A stretch of 40,334 bases of DNA. Origin: Bacillota bacterium (lineage in GTDB: Bacteria > Bacillota > Clostridia > Clostridiales > Clostridiaceae). The stretch's first letter is position 1; each line of letters starts with the position of its first letter. The notes below the pieces were generated by a model that saw only the letters and a program-made list of their open reading frames with translations, had not been told where the DNA came from and did not search any database. Both the position numbers and the translations under genes were made by a program. Where the stretch lies: NCBI GenBank assembly GCA_030705885.1, contig JAUZPN010000008.1:1-40334 (forward strand), in the 5' to 3' direction. Positions 16,689 to 27,166 of this stretch are shown one piece after another.

Positions 16689-17405
16689 CTATTTTTTTTC
16701 TTTTAAATGAGAAGTTTTTAATACATCATGATAAGCAGTTATTTTAACTGAATCCATTTGAGTAATTTCATTGTGAATACTCCTAGATGGATCTAAAAAC
16801 CGTATCATATAACTATCTGGTGAAGTCATATATGTCTGCAATACCTCTTTATTTCCAATAGCATCAATATAAAATGGTGCTGCAATCTGTACCCCATTAA
16901 TTAGCAAATAATCTCCGCTGCATTCTACATAAGAAGTAGAAATTATTCTTTGACCATTTACTGATATAGCTTCTGCTCCTGCAGTTTTTAAATCATTAAT
17001 TATATTTGCCATATCATAATAATGTATTATTGGATTCATTGGATTCATATTTTGACCTATACTTCCATCATCCAAAAATATTTCTATTCCAGGACCTTCT
17101 ACATCTGAAGTACCTGTAATTAATTGATTTTTTTTCAATTCAGCATTAATTTGTTGATATTTAGCACTTTCTGATTTACCACCATAAATATATCCTGTAA
17201 TTTTTTGATTTAAATCGGTATATTGTTCCTTTAATCCTGAAATATCTTTTAAAAGATCATTTTTTGTATTTATTGCATCTTGGTATTGATTAGCACTTAA
17301 AAAATATTTACCAGGTTCACGTTTAAAGTTTATATTTAATGAAATTAATATTCCAATAATTACTGAAGCTATAAACATAAAAATTGTAGCTTCATTGTTT
17401 TTCAT
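16689..17405 (-). CDS. DUF881 (YlxW-like) membrane-anchored protein, second copy
   Basis: A 238-residue protein with one N-terminal membrane helix (about residues 7-25), a short coiled coil and a C-terminal DUF881 domain (GTSDVEGPGIEIFLDDG, later AEAISVNGQRI). Function is unknown, but family members sit in division clusters. Its ATG overlaps the sbp stop (ATGA), so it is translationally coupled. With the other DUF881 gene it brackets sbp, resembling the ylxW/ylxX-sbp order of B. subtilis. Confidence 0.88.
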   Translation of the reverse strand: MKNNEATIFMFIASVIIGILISLNINFKREPGKYFLSANQYQDAINTKNDLLKDISGLKEQYTDLNQKITGYIYGGKSESAKYQQINAELKKNQLITGTSDVEGPGIEIFLDDGSIGQNMNPMNPIIHYYDMANIINDLKTAGAEAISVNGQRIISTSYVECSGDYLLINGVQIAAPFYIDAIGNKEVLQTYMTSPDSYMIRFLDPSRSIHNEITQMDSVKITAYHDVLKTSHLKEKK

Positions 17406-17755
17406 TTAATCACCTCATTATTTGATCTAGCTTTTTCAATTAATAATCTTCTAATAATTGCAAAGTTATCAAATATTCTACCTCCAAAAACAATTACTGC
17501 TGCAAGATAAATTGGCACACCCATTTTATCTCCAAGGTAAGCTAATGCTGCTGCTAAAACAGCATTTCCAAAAAAACCTGAAATAAATATATCTGCTTTA
17601 AAATTTTTAGATAATGTTGCTCTTATTGCACCAAATACAGAATCTAAACAAGCTAAAATTGCCACAGACATATATGGAGAAAACTTATCAGGTATATTAA
17701 TCTGCCAAATTACTCCTACAAGAATACCTAATAAAAGTCCTAATAAAGCTATCAT
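17402..17755 (-). CDS. sbp: Small basic membrane protein Sbp (DUF1290)
   Basis: A 117-residue integral membrane protein. GLLLGILVGVIW at the start, the middle AILACLDSVFGAIRATLSKNF and IYLAAVIVFGGRIFDNFAIIRR near the end are the family's typical segments, giving about three membrane helices. The function is not known. It lies between two DUF881 genes in the division region, as in B. subtilis upstream of ftsA-ftsZ; neither fts gene follows here. Confidence 0.93.
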   Translation of the reverse strand: MIALLGLLLGILVGVIWQINIPDKFSPYMSVAILACLDSVFGAIRATLSKNFKADIFISGFFGNAVLAAALAYLGDKMGVPIYLAAVIVFGGRIFDNFAIIRRLLIEKARSNNEVIK

Positions 17756-17767
17756 AGAAAATCCTCC

Positions 17768-18487
17768 TTACTGATTTACTGGATTTGCAAACTCAGTTTT
17801 AAAAACTTTGTTGTATTTTAGTATCTTTATATTATCTTGAGTTTCATAAGAATATTTTGTTATAGATTTAAAATCATCCATAGCACCTGGAAACTCTATT
17901 GCTGCTTTTAATAATTTTTTATCGCCTATTGCTTTAATTGTTATTTTCTTTTTAGGTGAAATTTTCTCATCATTTATCATAATATTTATTCCTGAATTTC
18001 TTATTCCAGTTCTAGGAGTTATTCTTATATCATTTATTGAAAGTGCTTCAGCCCCGCCTGAGATAAGCTTGTTTACAAGAAAAACCAAATGATTACTTGT
18101 AATTACATTGCTATCATCATTTGTACTAGTTGCAAGAGCATCTGAAGGATCTAAATATAATATTATTCCAGTACCTTGTACATCAGTTGTACCCGTCAAA
18201 ATTCTAGTTTGATTTAATTCATCTAAAAGCTGCTTGCTAGAATCACTTTCACTTGCCATAGATTTTTCATAATCTTTAACTTTTGTCTGTAAATCATTTA
18301 TCTGTTTTTCTAAATCTTGTTTTTCCTTTTTATATTGCTCTATTTCAGCATTTATATCTGCGTTTGCTCCTGTTACTGCTTTTGTTGTATCAGATTGTTT
18401 AATAAAAAGCTTAAACTGATATGTTAATATAAACCCTAATATAAAACATACTAATGCAACTGAAATTTGTGATATATATTTTTTCAT
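17768..18487 (-). CDS. DUF881 (YlxW-like) membrane-anchored protein, first copy
   Basis: A 239-residue protein with an N-terminal membrane anchor (residues 6-26), a coiled coil rich in Glu, Lys and Gln (about 45-85) and a DUF881 domain starting at TGTTDVQGTGIILYLDPS. It is a paralogue of the gene 350 bases downstream, sharing layout but with low visible identity. The ATG follows AGGAGG. It sits in the divIB-DUF881-sbp-DUF881 run, so a role in the division envelope is plausible but unproven. Confidence 0.88.
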   Translation of the reverse strand: MKKYISQISVALVCFILGFILTYQFKLFIKQSDTTKAVTGANADINAEIEQYKKEKQDLEKQINDLQTKVKDYEKSMASESDSSKQLLDELNQTRILTGTTDVQGTGIILYLDPSDALATSTNDDSNVITSNHLVFLVNKLISGGAEALSINDIRITPRTGIRNSGINIMINDEKISPKKKITIKAIGDKKLLKAAIEFPGAMDDFKSITKYSYETQDNIKILKYNKVFKTEFANPVNQ

Positions 18488-18497
18488 GAAAATCCTC

Positions 18498-19265
18498 CTA
18501 TTTTTCTATATATATAACTGGATCACCATCATAACTTACATCTATATAACCTTTAGCTGTCTTATAACTTTCATTACTATTAAAAATATTAATTGCTGCA
18601 TTTAATTTTTTTTCTAAATTTTCATTATTACCAAGTTTAATGCAAAGATTATTAAAATATATCTGAATATTATTCAAATCAGAAACATCCAATAAAGTAA
18701 CATTGATGTTGACCATATTCATTAAGGAGGATATTGAACTAATTACATCAAATTTTTTATTATTATTTGAAGGTAATTGTTTTCCTACAGAAGCTTTACT
18801 AAAATCAAAGCCATTTAATTTTGAAAGCTTCATTCCAGTAATACTGCTTTTTTTCTCAAGTACAATACCATTACCATCTACAATATAAAAATCATTTCCA
18901 ATAAAGTTGTAATACTCAGCTGTTCTTTCTGTTACAAAAATTATACATTTATTAGGAAGTTTTCTGTAAATCTGCACCTTACTAATATAAGGATTATTTA
19001 AAATGCTGTTTTTACTTCTATATATATTTATGTAAAAAATATTACTTCCTTTATTTATTTTAGATAACTTTATTATATCCTTACTAGAGATAATTTTATT
19101 ATTTTCTACACTTAATTCTGCAATATTAAAAACAGGAAGTTTAAAGCAAAGAATAACTAGTATTGATATTAATGTTATAGCTAATAATAAACATCTTTTT
19201 AGTAATTTCCTTCTTCGTCTTTTAATAATCATTACATTCTTATTTTTTTTTTCAGTTATGTTCAT
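18498..19265 (-). CDS. divIB: Cell-division protein DivIB/FtsQ
   Basis: A 255-residue bitopic membrane protein of the divisome, partner of FtsL and DivIC. A basic cytoplasmic tail (RRRRKLLKR) precedes one membrane helix (about 27-47). The POTRA domain starts at FNIAELSVENNKIISSKDI and continues to the YRKLPNKCIIFVTERTAEY block. A C-terminal beta domain ends the protein. The ATG follows GAGAGG. A 100-base AT-rich gap separates it from spoVE, so it may have its own promoter. Confidence 0.92.
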   Translation of the reverse strand: MNITEKKNKNVMIIKRRRRKLLKRCLLLAITLISILVILCFKLPVFNIAELSVENNKIISSKDIIKLSKINKGSNIFYINIYRSKNSILNNPYISKVQIYRKLPNKCIIFVTERTAEYYNFIGNDFYIVDGNGIVLEKKSSITGMKLSKLNGFDFSKASVGKQLPSNNNKKFDVISSISSLMNMVNINVTLLDVSDLNNIQIYFNNLCIKLGNNENLEKKLNAAINIFNSNESYKTAKGYIDVSYDGDPVIYIEK

Positions 19266-19365
19266 TTTTACCTCTCAATATGGAAAAAACAAATTCTATA
19301 TATCATATAATAACATGATAAAGTTAAAATTTCATTATTTTTTTATGAATTAATTAATAATTTGA

Positions 19366-20484
19366 TTAAATATTATTTTTTTGAGTCTGCCTTGTTATAT
19401 TCAACAAAATTCCCATAGCAGCCATGTTTAGCACCAGTGATGAACCACCAGCACTGATAAATGGAAGCGGGACTCCTGTTACAGGCATTGAACCAGTAAC
19501 AACTGCAATATTAATAATTGCTTGAATTCCTATAATAGATGTAATTCCTGTTGCTAATAAAGTACCATATATATCTTTAGAATTAATTGCTGTTCGTATT
19601 CCTCTCCATATTAATAGTAAAAATAATATAATAATTATACAACATCCTATAAGACCTAATTCTTCTCCAATAATAGCAAAAATAAAATCATTATAAGGTT
19701 CTGGTATATAATAGCACTTTTGTCTTGATTGTCCAAAACCCATTCCCCAAACTCCACCTGAACCTAATGCTAGGAGAGATTGGACAAGCTGATAACCTTT
19801 CCCCTTTGAATCCTTCCAAGGATTCATAAAATTCATTAATCTATCAAGTCTATATGATTCAGAAATTGTAAATATAACTCCAACAGCTCCAACAGTTCCT
19901 AACAAACTAAACATATGAGATAATTTAGCTCCTGATGTATAAAGAATTATTAGTGTTACAATCATAATAACAGAACAAATACTTAAATTCTTTTCTGCTA
20001 ATACAAGTCCAGCATAAAGACCAGCAACTAAAAGATAAGGAAATATTCCATATAAAAAGTTCTTAATTTTTTCACCTTTTAATTCTATACTTTTTGCCAT
20101 ATATAATACAACAGTATATTTTGCTATTTCAGAAGGTTGGATAGTTGTTATTTTAAGGTCTATCCATCTCCTTGCTCCATTTATTGGCGGAAAAGCAAAT
20201 ACTGCTACTAGCAAAACAATAGTTGCTAACATTATTATCCATGTAATCTTTTTTATATTATGATAGTCAATATTTGCAAGTGAAAACATGCAAATTAAGC
20301 CTACACAAGCAAAGAGCATCTGCCTCTTAGCAAAATATAATGAATCATTATGATATGCAGGATCAAAGGAAGCTACATATGAACTAGAGCTATAAACCAT
20401 CAATACTCCTATTGCAATAATACAAAGTAATACTGCAACCATTATAAAATCCATTGAGCCCATTGTAACTTTAGGCTTTTTCAT
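19366..20484 (-). CDS. spoVE: SEDS-family peptidoglycan polymerase (SpoVE/FtsW)
   Basis: A 372-residue polytopic protein with about ten membrane segments, of the RodA/FtsW/SpoVE family that polymerises lipid II together with a class B PBP. Visible signatures are RRWIDL, the TIQPSEIAKY motif, the long extracellular loop with GKGYQLVQSLLALGSGG and GFGQSRQK, and PVTGVPLPFISAGGSS near the end. Linkage to a SpoVD-like PBP suggests SpoVE, but a vegetative FtsW role is equally possible because no other copy is visible. The ATG follows AGGAGG. Confidence 0.93.
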   Translation of the reverse strand: MKKPKVTMGSMDFIMVAVLLCIIAIGVLMVYSSSSYVASFDPAYHNDSLYFAKRQMLFACVGLICMFSLANIDYHNIKKITWIIMLATIVLLVAVFAFPPINGARRWIDLKITTIQPSEIAKYTVVLYMAKSIELKGEKIKNFLYGIFPYLLVAGLYAGLVLAEKNLSICSVIMIVTLIILYTSGAKLSHMFSLLGTVGAVGVIFTISESYRLDRLMNFMNPWKDSKGKGYQLVQSLLALGSGGVWGMGFGQSRQKCYYIPEPYNDFIFAIIGEELGLIGCCIIIILFLLLIWRGIRTAINSKDIYGTLLATGITSIIGIQAIINIAVVTGSMPVTGVPLPFISAGGSSLVLNMAAMGILLNITRQTQKNNI

Positions 20485-20494
20485 AAAATACCTC

Positions 20495-21454
20495 CTAAAA
20501 TATTACTGATAAAGATAAAAAACCTATTAAGCATAATATAACTGTAGCTATTGAAAAAACAGCTACAACTTTTGTTTCATGCCACCCTGATAATTCAAAA
20601 TGATGATGTATAGGACTCATTTTGAAAATTCTCTTACCTGTTAATTTAAATGAGGCAACCTGCAATATTACTGATAAAGCCTCACATAAATATATTCCTC
20701 CAACAATTATTATTATTAAAGGTAGCTTCAAAATTAATGCTACTGTTGCAACAGCACCACCTAGTGCTAACGAGCCTGTATCTCCCATAAATACTTGTGC
20801 TGGGAATGAATTAAATCTTAAAAATCCTAAAAGTGAACCTGCTACTATACCACAAAATATTGCAAGAGTATAATTTCCTCTCGATAGACTTAATAGTGAA
20901 AAAAATGTCATTACAAGCAGCGTAATAGAAGTTGCCAATCCATCAAGACCATCTGTCAAATTAACTGAATTTGTAGTAGCTGCATAATAAAAAATCACAC
21001 ATGGAATATACCATTTTCCTAAATTCCATGTTTTCTGTACAAATGGTATAAAAATTGTAGTTCCAATATTTGAATTAGCATAAAAAGCAAGTATTCCTGA
21101 AACCACAATTAGTAATATAAACTTTTGATAAGCTCTAAGTCCCAAATTATTCTTTTTAAGAATTTTCAATCCATCATCTAATGCACCTATAGCACCAAAT
21201 GCTATAAAGGAATATAGAGCTATCATAGCTTCATCACTTGGATTCCTTACAATTAAGAACATTACTATAATAGATGAAAGAATAAAAATACATCCACCCA
21301 TTGTAGGAGTTCCAGTTTTTTTCTGATGACTTTTAGGACCTTCTTCTCTTATATTCTGACCAAATTTTAATTTGTGAAGAAGTGGTATAAAAATCAGTCC
21401 TAGAAGCATAGATATTAAAAATGCAAATAATACTGAATAAATAATTGTAGTCAT
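20495..21454 (-). CDS. mraY: Phospho-N-acetylmuramoyl-pentapeptide transferase MraY
   Basis: A 319-residue polytopic enzyme that transfers phospho-MurNAc-pentapeptide to undecaprenyl phosphate, making lipid I. The conserved cytoplasmic motifs are present: [12 protein letters not shown], the aspartates in [36 protein letters not shown] and the histidine loop [14 protein letters not shown]. About ten membrane helices are expected. It directly follows murE with an 18-base gap where murF is usually found, so the MurF step must be encoded elsewhere. Confidence 0.98.
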   Translation of the reverse strand: MTTIIYSVLFAFLISMLLGLIFIPLLHKLKFGQNIREEGPKSHQKKTGTPTMGGCIFILSSIIVMFLIVRNPSDEAMIALYSFIAFGAIGALDDGLKILKKNNLGLRAYQKFILLIVVSGILAFYANSNIGTTIFIPFVQKTWNLGKWYIPCVIFYYAATTNSVNLTDGLDGLATSITLLVMTFFSLLSLSRGNYTLAIFCGIVAGSLLGFLRFNSFPAQVFMGDTGSLALGGAVATVALILKLPLIIIIVGGIYLCEALSVILQVASFKLTGKRIFKMSPIHHHFELSGWHETKVVAVFSIATVILCLIGFLSLSVIF

Positions 21455-21472
21455 TATTCTATCCCCTTTTAG

Positions 21473-22936
21473 CTATTTGTAATCAATATTTTGAAATAAT
21501 TCATCAATTAATTTAAAAATTATTTCTTTTTCATCGAAATGTAATCTAGCACCATTAATTTCCTGATAATTTTCATGACCTTTTCCAGCCACTACTATTA
21601 TATCATCTTGTCTTGCCATTTTTAAAGCTTCTTTTAAAGCTTTTTTTCTATCTTCAATAACTATAAAATTATCTTTATCAATACCAGAAGTAATATCTTC
21701 TATAATTTTATCAGGTTTCTCAGTTCTAGGATTGTCACTAGTAATTATAGCAATATCACTTAAATCCGTGCCCAGTTTTCCCATTTTAGGTCTTTTTGTT
21801 TTATCCCTATCCCCGCCGCAGCCAAATACACTTATCAATCTGCCCTTTGTAAACTCTCTTGCTGTTTTTAGTATATTTTCAAGTCCATCTGGTGTATGAG
21901 CATAATCTAATATAACATCAAAACCTAAATTAAAATTTTTAGTAATTGTTTCGCTTCTTCCTGGAACAAAAACATTTTGTAATGTTTTTTGTATTACATC
22001 TATATCTATTTTCTCATTAAGGCATGCAGAAATAGCTCCTAAGGCATTATAAATATTGTACCTTCCAGGAAGACTTAAATTAATACTATATTGTTTTTCA
22101 TATATTTTTATCTTAAATTCTGCTCCCTTAGAATGCATTTTAATATTTTCAGCTTTTATACTTGAAGCATTTTCAATGGCATAAGTAATATTCTGCTTAT
22201 TTACTTCATTTAAGATTCTTTTACCATAAATATCATCTATATTTACAATAACTTTTTCACTGTTCTTAAATAAAATTAGTTTTGCATTGAAATAATTTTC
22301 AAATGTCTTATGGAAATCAAGATGATCCTGTGTTAAATTTGTAAAAATTCCTTCACAAAATTGAATTCCATACACTCTGTCCAAAAACAGTGAATGAGAA
22401 GAAACTTCCATAACACAATAATTTACTCCTTCATCTGCCATTTCTCTGAACAATTTATGCAGTTCTAACGATTCAGGTGTAGTTCTTCTGGTTTCTATCT
22501 TTTTACTTCCAATATAGTTTGCAATAGTACCAATTAGTCCAACCTTATAACCTGCTTCTTCTAATATAGCTTTTAACATAAAAACAGTTGTAGTTTTTCC
22601 ATTAGTACCTGTAACACCAATAATTTTTAATTTTTTTGCAGGATTATCATAAAAATTGGCAGAGCAAACTGCCAAAGCTTTTCTTCCATTTGTAACTTTA
22701 ATTATTATTTCAGCATTTGTACTGCTGACTTCCTTAGAACAAATAATAGCTTTTGCACCATTCTTTACAGCCATATCTATATAGTTGTGTCCATCTGTAT
22801 TGAAACCCTCAATACAAATGAACATATCATTAGCTGAAATTTTTCTGCTGTCAAATTCAATCTTGTTAATTTCAGCTTCATCACTGCCTTTTATTATTTC
22901 ATAGTTTAATCCATTCAATAAATCTTTTACTTTCAT
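21473..22936 (-). CDS. murE: UDP-MurNAc-tripeptide synthetase MurE, meso-DAP type
   Basis: A 487-residue cytoplasmic Mur ligase that adds the third peptide residue to UDP-MurNAc-L-Ala-D-Glu. The ATP-binding motif GTNGKT (110-115) and the [13 protein letters not shown] block are present. [10 protein letters not shown] carries the DNPR signature of meso-diaminopimelate-adding enzymes, so the wall is predicted to be DAP-type. I chose ATG at 22936, preceded by AGGAGATG at the right spacing and placed just after the spoVD stop; an in-frame GTG at 22966 would overlap spoVD. Confidence 0.98.
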   Translation of the reverse strand: MKVKDLLNGLNYEIIKGSDEAEINKIEFDSRKISANDMFICIEGFNTDGHNYIDMAVKNGAKAIICSKEVSSTNAEIIIKVTNGRKALAVCSANFYDNPAKKLKIIGVTGTNGKTTTVFMLKAILEEAGYKVGLIGTIANYIGSKKIETRRTTPESLELHKLFREMADEGVNYCVMEVSSHSLFLDRVYGIQFCEGIFTNLTQDHLDFHKTFENYFNAKLILFKNSEKVIVNIDDIYGKRILNEVNKQNITYAIENASSIKAENIKMHSKGAEFKIKIYEKQYSINLSLPGRYNIYNALGAISACLNEKIDIDVIQKTLQNVFVPGRSETITKNFNLGFDVILDYAHTPDGLENILKTAREFTKGRLISVFGCGGDRDKTKRPKMGKLGTDLSDIAIITSDNPRTEKPDKIIEDITSGIDKDNFIVIEDRKKALKEALKMARQDDIIVVAGKGHENYQEINGARLHFDEKEIIFKLIDELFQNIDYK

Positions 22937-22952
22937 AATTACATCTCCTATA

Positions 22953-25136
22953 TCAGTCTTCACCATCTTCTAACATTAAAGAAATAACCGTCCCCTTTGA
23001 AACTTTCTGGCCAGGAAGTATACTTTGCTCAGATACTAATCCATCACCTGCATATTGCATTTTTAGTCCTAAAGAGTTTAATATTTCTTCAGCCTTTTCT
23101 ATAGTATAACCATTTAAATCTGGCACTGCAACTAAGTTTACATCATTTGTAGGATTTCCAGTATACACAACAATTTTTGTTCCTTCTTTAACAGTATAAC
23201 CAGGAATAGGGGTGATATCTGATACTAAATCTCCAGTACCTTGAACATCAAAACTTAAATTACTTTCCTTAAGTTTTTTTAGTGCATCATCTTTCTTAAG
23301 TCCTCTTATATTAGGTATTACAACATCTTTAAGCATACTTTTTGATACATCTTCAGCAGAAGCATCAACTTTTATGTTTAAATAATTAAATATATCATTA
23401 AACACTTGCTTTGCAACAGGTGCTGTAATTTGCCCTGCATAATAATTTGAAGGATCTGGTTCATCTATTGAAACAAATAATGTTATTTTAGGATCATTTG
23501 CAGGAGCCATACCTCCAAAGGATGAAATATATTTTCCTTGAGCATACCCTCCAGTTGGCGATATTTTCTGAGCTGTACCAGTTTTACCTGCAATGTGATA
23601 GCCATCTATAAAAGCATTATGTCCACCGCCTTCAGATACAACCTTTTCCAAATACCCTGTCAATGTTTTATCAATATCTGCATTGATTATTCTTTTTTCA
23701 CTAATATTATTATAAGTTTCATCTACTATTTGCTCTCCGTTGTTTCCAGTATGTGTTACTTCTTTCATAAGGTGAGGTCTTACCCAAACACCGCCATTGG
23801 CAATAGCATTAAACGCAGCAATATATTGAACACTTGATACTGCGGCTCCTTGTCCAAAAGATGTTGTAGCTAAGTCAACTTGAGTATACTTTTGTGTTGG
23901 TCTTACTATGCCAACTGCTTCACCAGGCAAATCAATTCCTGTTTTAGTTCCAAAACCAAACAATTTAATATACTTATTTAATTTTTCAGCTCCAAGTCTA
24001 AAACCAAGATCCATGAAACCTACATTACATGAATTTTTTAATATATCTACAAAGTTTTGAGTTCCATGTCCAGTAGTTTTCCAACAGTGGATTGAGCGGT
24101 TTGCTACTGTAAGACTCCCATTACAAACAAAAGTATCATTTTCTTTAACTAAATTTTCCTGCATTGCAGCTGTAGCAGTAACAACCTTGAAAACAGATCC
24201 AGGTTCAAAAATATCACTAACTGCTCTATTTCTCCATAATCTCTGAAGTTCATCAGAACTTGAAACACCACTTCTAGGATTGTTTGGATCAAAGTCAGGT
24301 TTATTAACCATAGCTAATATTTCTCCATTTTTAGGATCCATGGCAATAATAGTAACAGCTTTAGCCTTATTATCAAATAATGCTTGTTCAGCAGCTTTTT
24401 CACAAAAACCTTGTATTGTTGAATCAATAGTAAGAACTAAATTTTTTCCATCAACAGGCTTTGTATAATCAGAAATAGTATATGATTGAGTTTTACTTTT
24501 ACTGTCTGTTTCAGCTATTCTTACTCCAGGCTTTCCTGATAATACTTTATTATATTGATATTCAATGCCATTAAGTCCTACTCCATCCTTATTAGTATTT
24601 CCAAGTACCTGAGCAAGAAAACTGCCCTCGGGATAATATCTTTGAGTATCTTCTGAAACAAGAACTCCTTTGATATTTAATTCATTTACCTTATCAGCAT
24701 CTGCTTTTTCAATTCTTCTTTTTAATGTAATTGAACCTATAGGTAAGCCGCTAGGTAATCTAGTATTTAAAAGTGATAATACTTTTTTTTCATCCATATT
24801 CAAAGCTGAAGATAGCTTTGGAGCTATGTATTCAAAGTTTACATTTTTTTCAGTCATCCATTGTTTTAGAGTATTCATATCTAAATCAACCCTAAATACA
24901 TTTGCACTAACAGCTAGTTCATTACCTGATCTATCTAATATTTTTCCTCTTCTTGCGTCAATTTTAACTTCACTTGTCCACTGTTCCTCTGCCTTAGCTG
25001 AAAGACTTTTCGATTGGTTAATCATAACATACGATAATCTTATAGTAAGTAATAAAAGCAAAATAAAAAGTATGCTAAAAACAGAAAGCATCCTTTTTTT
25101 TATTACTACCTTGTCACGATATTCTCTTTTAACCAA
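22953..25136 (-). CDS. spoVD: SpoVD/PBP2B-type class B penicillin-binding protein with two PASTA domains
   Basis: A 727-residue transpeptidase. One membrane anchor (about 15-37) is followed by a PBP dimerisation domain and the transpeptidase domain: S314-V-F-K317 (catalytic Ser), S369-C-N371 and K518-T-G520. Two C-terminal PASTA domains (about 612-668 and 677-727) follow. SpoVD of B. subtilis has one PASTA and PBP2B has two, so this single gene may serve either division or spore cortex. The start is TTG at 25136, with no SD of its own; a strong GGAGGTG lies 46 bases upstream in front of an in-frame 10-codon leader ORF. Confidence 0.93.
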   Translation of the reverse strand: MVKREYRDKVVIKKRMLSVFSILFILLLLLTIRLSYVMINQSKSLSAKAEEQWTSEVKIDARRGKILDRSGNELAVSANVFRVDLDMNTLKQWMTEKNVNFEYIAPKLSSALNMDEKKVLSLLNTRLPSGLPIGSITLKRRIEKADADKVNELNIKGVLVSEDTQRYYPEGSFLAQVLGNTNKDGVGLNGIEYQYNKVLSGKPGVRIAETDSKSKTQSYTISDYTKPVDGKNLVLTIDSTIQGFCEKAAEQALFDNKAKAVTIIAMDPKNGEILAMVNKPDFDPNNPRSGVSSSDELQRLWRNRAVSDIFEPGSVFKVVTATAAMQENLVKENDTFVCNGSLTVANRSIHCWKTTGHGTQNFVDILKNSCNVGFMDLGFRLGAEKLNKYIKLFGFGTKTGIDLPGEAVGIVRPTQKYTQVDLATTSFGQGAAVSSVQYIAAFNAIANGGVWVRPHLMKEVTHTGNNGEQIVDETYNNISEKRIINADIDKTLTGYLEKVVSEGGGHNAFIDGYHIAGKTGTAQKISPTGGYAQGKYISSFGGMAPANDPKITLFVSIDEPDPSNYYAGQITAPVAKQVFNDIFNYLNIKVDASAEDVSKSMLKDVVIPNIRGLKKDDALKKLKESNLSFDVQGTGDLVSDITPIPGYTVKEGTKIVVYTGNPTNDVNLVAVPDLNGYTIEKAEEILNSLGLKMQYAGDGLVSEQSILPGQKVSKGTVISLMLEDGED

Positions 25137-25142
25137 ATCAAA

Positions 25143-25175
25143 TTACTGTAACTTGAAGGAATCAATTTCAAGCAC
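25143..25175 (-). CDS. Ten-codon leader ORF in frame with spoVD
   Basis: GTG at 25175 stands 7 bases after a strong GGAGG and encodes VLEIDSFKLQ, then TAA at 25143-25145. The frame is the same as spoVD, and the spoVD TTG follows only 6 bases later. It is either a real upstream ORF that feeds ribosomes to spoVD by re-initiation, or the original start of spoVD broken by a stop codon. Both readings are inference. Confidence 0.45.
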   Translation of the reverse strand: MLEIDSFKLQ

Positions 25176-25189
25176 AGCTTCACCTCCAA

Positions 25190-25678
25190 TCAAAATAAAA
25201 ATAACATATCTCTTATTTTTTTAAATAAATTCTCTTGTATATTTTTATTCTTATTTTCCTTGGCTTTTGAAAAATTATCTTTTGCTAAATCACAATAAAT
25301 AACTGAGCTTTTAGTTGGATAAAACATATTAAGCTTTGTTGCAGCATCATCAAGCTTTTTTAAATTTGAATTTTTCAGCAATTTAATTTTAAGATTTTCA
25401 TTGTCTGTTTTTACATTCTCTATTTTAGAATCTAAAGAATACATATTCTTCTCCATAGAATACAAAACAGAATATCTATAAATAACTGAAAAACCAACAG
25501 CAAAAAGAATAGCAATAAAGATCATAGTCTTAATCTTATTTTGTATTCGCTTTTGTTTATTAATTGCATTAATTTCTTTTTTGTATTTTGTTAGTTTCTC
25601 ATACTCCTTTTCAAAAGTTTCATGCTGTGGTGATAAAACTGTGTTACCTACAATCAAATTCTCTTTATTCATTACCAC
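25190..25678 (-). CDS. ftsL: FtsL-like cell-division protein
   Basis: A protein of about 162 residues with a basic cytoplasmic part, one membrane helix (TMIFIAILFAVGFSVIYRYSVL) and an extracellular coiled coil (MEKNMYSLDSKIENVKTDNENLKIKLL). This is the layout of FtsL, the partner of DivIB and DivIC, and the position between rsmH and the PBP gene supports it; sequence conservation in FtsL is always low. I prefer GTG at 25678, 8 bases after GGGGAG. GTG at 25687 is too close to the SD, and ATG at 25672 is a weaker choice. Confidence 0.85.
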   Translation of the reverse strand: MVMNKENLIVGNTVLSPQHETFEKEYEKLTKYKKEINAINKQKRIQNKIKTMIFIAILFAVGFSVIYRYSVLYSMEKNMYSLDSKIENVKTDNENLKIKLLKNSNLKKLDDAATKLNMFYPTKSSVIYCDLAKDNFSKAKENKNKNIQENLFKKIRDMLFLF

Positions 25679-25705
25679 TTTATTCACTCCCCAATCAAAT
25701 TAGAA

Positions 25706-26638
25706 CTATATTTTTTCAGCAATTCTAAGTTTAGCACTTCTGCTTCTTGGATTACTTTCAATTTCATTTTCTGAAGGATCAATAGGCTTTCTACTGATAA
25801 CTTTTACAATAGGCTTTTTATTACAAATACATATAGGAAACTCCTTTGGACATGTGCATGGATTTTCCATCTTTCTAAACTCGTTTTTCACTATTCTATC
25901 TTCTAATGAATGAAATGTTATAATTGCAATTCTTCCTTTTTCATTTAAACTTGAAATACAATCTTCAATAGCTTTTTTAAGTATTGTAAGTTCACCATTC
26001 ACTTCAATCCTTATAGCTTGAAAAGTTCTTTTCGCAGGATGCGGACCTTCTCTTCTCATTTTTGCTGGAATTGCTGATTTAATTATTTCAACTAGCTCAA
26101 AAGTAGATTCTATATGTTTTGATTCTCTTTTGTTTACTATAAAATTTGCAATTCTCTTAGCAAATTTTTCTTCGCCATATTCATGAATAACACGATATAA
26201 CTCTTCTTCACTGTAATCATTTACTACATTATAAGCAGAAAAATCATTATCTCTGTTCATTCTCATATCTAATGGCGCATCTTTCATATAACTAAAGCCT
26301 CTTTCTCCTTCATCAAGTTGGTATGAAGAAACACCTAAATCCATAAGAATACCATCAACCTTTTTAATATTTAATGATTCTAATATACTAGATATATTTT
26401 TAAAATTATTATGCACATAAACAACATTTGAAAAATCTTTTAATTTTTCTTTTGCAGCATTTATGGCATTTATATCCTGGTCAATACCAATAAGCATACC
26501 AGCATTTGATAAAGTCTTTAATATTTCAATAGAATGTCCTGCACCACCTAAAGTACAATCTACATAAACTCCATTCTCTTTTATATTAAGTGCTTTAATT
26601 GATTCATTTAATAATACAGAAATATGTTTAAATTCCAT
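25706..26638 (-). CDS. rsmH: 16S rRNA m4C1402 methyltransferase RsmH (MraW)
   Basis: A 310-residue SAM-dependent methyltransferase that modifies C1402 of 16S rRNA. It begins [17 protein letters not shown] and continues with the SAM motif [11 protein letters not shown], then [35 protein letters not shown] and the [11 protein letters not shown] block. I chose ATG at 26638 because GGGGGAG lies 6 bases upstream and the length matches the family; the longer in-frame start at 26668 falls inside mraZ. Confidence 0.98.
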   Translation of the reverse strand: MEFKHISVLLNESIKALNIKENGVYVDCTLGGAGHSIEILKTLSNAGMLIGIDQDINAINAAKEKLKDFSNVVYVHNNFKNISSILESLNIKKVDGILMDLGVSSYQLDEGERGFSYMKDAPLDMRMNRDNDFSAYNVVNDYSEEELYRVIHEYGEEKFAKRIANFIVNKRESKHIESTFELVEIIKSAIPAKMRREGPHPAKRTFQAIRIEVNGELTILKKAIEDCISSLNEKGRIAIITFHSLEDRIVKNEFRKMENPCTCPKEFPICICNKKPIVKVISRKPIDPSENEIESNPRSRSAKLRIAEKI

Positions 26639-26651
26639 TATTACTCCCCCG

Positions 26652-27080
26652 CTATATTCCAAGTTCACTCATTTTTTCACTTATTTCCTCAAAATCAATA
26701 TTTGAATTATTATAGTCTTCCCATTTTGTTCTGCTCCAAATCTCAATTCTGCTTGAAACTCCAATACTAACAATATCTTTTTGAATGCCAGCATATTCTA
26801 TTAAATTTTGTGGAATTAAAGCTCTTCCCTGTTTATCTATTTCAATTTCGTTAGCACCTGAGAAAAAAAACCTTACAAATGCTCTAGCATCTTTATTAGA
26901 AAGTGGGAGTTTTTTGAGCTTCTCTTCTAATAGAAGCCATTCATTTATTGTAAATGCATATAAACATCCATCTAACCCTTTTGTTAAAACAAACTTTTCC
27001 CCTAAGCCTTCTCTAAACTTTGAGGGAACTATCATTCTGTTTTTATTATCAATAGCATGTTGATATTCTCCAATAAACAT
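26652..27080 (-). CDS. mraZ: Transcriptional regulator MraZ
   Basis: A 142-residue protein made of two AbrB-like (SpoVT/AbrB) beta-barrel halves: [23 protein letters not shown] at the start and [17 protein letters not shown] in the middle. MraZ binds repeated GTGG-containing boxes in front of its own gene and controls the division cluster. It is the first gene of the cluster here, with three such boxes at 27101-27127. Confidence 0.97.
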   Translation of the reverse strand: MFIGEYQHAIDNKNRMIVPSKFREGLGEKFVLTKGLDGCLYAFTINEWLLLEEKLKKLPLSNKDARAFVRFFFSGANEIEIDKQGRALIPQNLIEYAGIQKDIVSIGVSSRIEIWSRTKWEDYNNSNIDFEEISEKMSELGI

Positions 27081-27100
27081 TTCTGCACCTCTATTTCATT

Positions 27101-27132
27101 CCACTTTCCTCCACTTTAAACCACTATTTATA
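27101..27132 (-). promoter_or_regulatory. MraZ operator: three AGTGG boxes at 10-bp spacing with a -10 box
   Basis: On the plus strand CCACT begins at 27101, 27111 and 27121, exactly 10 bases apart. On the minus strand this reads AGTGG three times, two of them within AAAGTGG-AGG-AAAGTGG. This matches the known MraZ site style of repeated AAAGTG(T/G)N3. A TATAAA box (27127-27132) lies immediately upstream, so bound MraZ would cover the transcription start. Expected effect: autoregulation of the dcw operon. Confidence 0.85.
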
Positions 27133-27166
27133 CTTATTCTATATTAAAATTAAAAATCCTTCTTTT

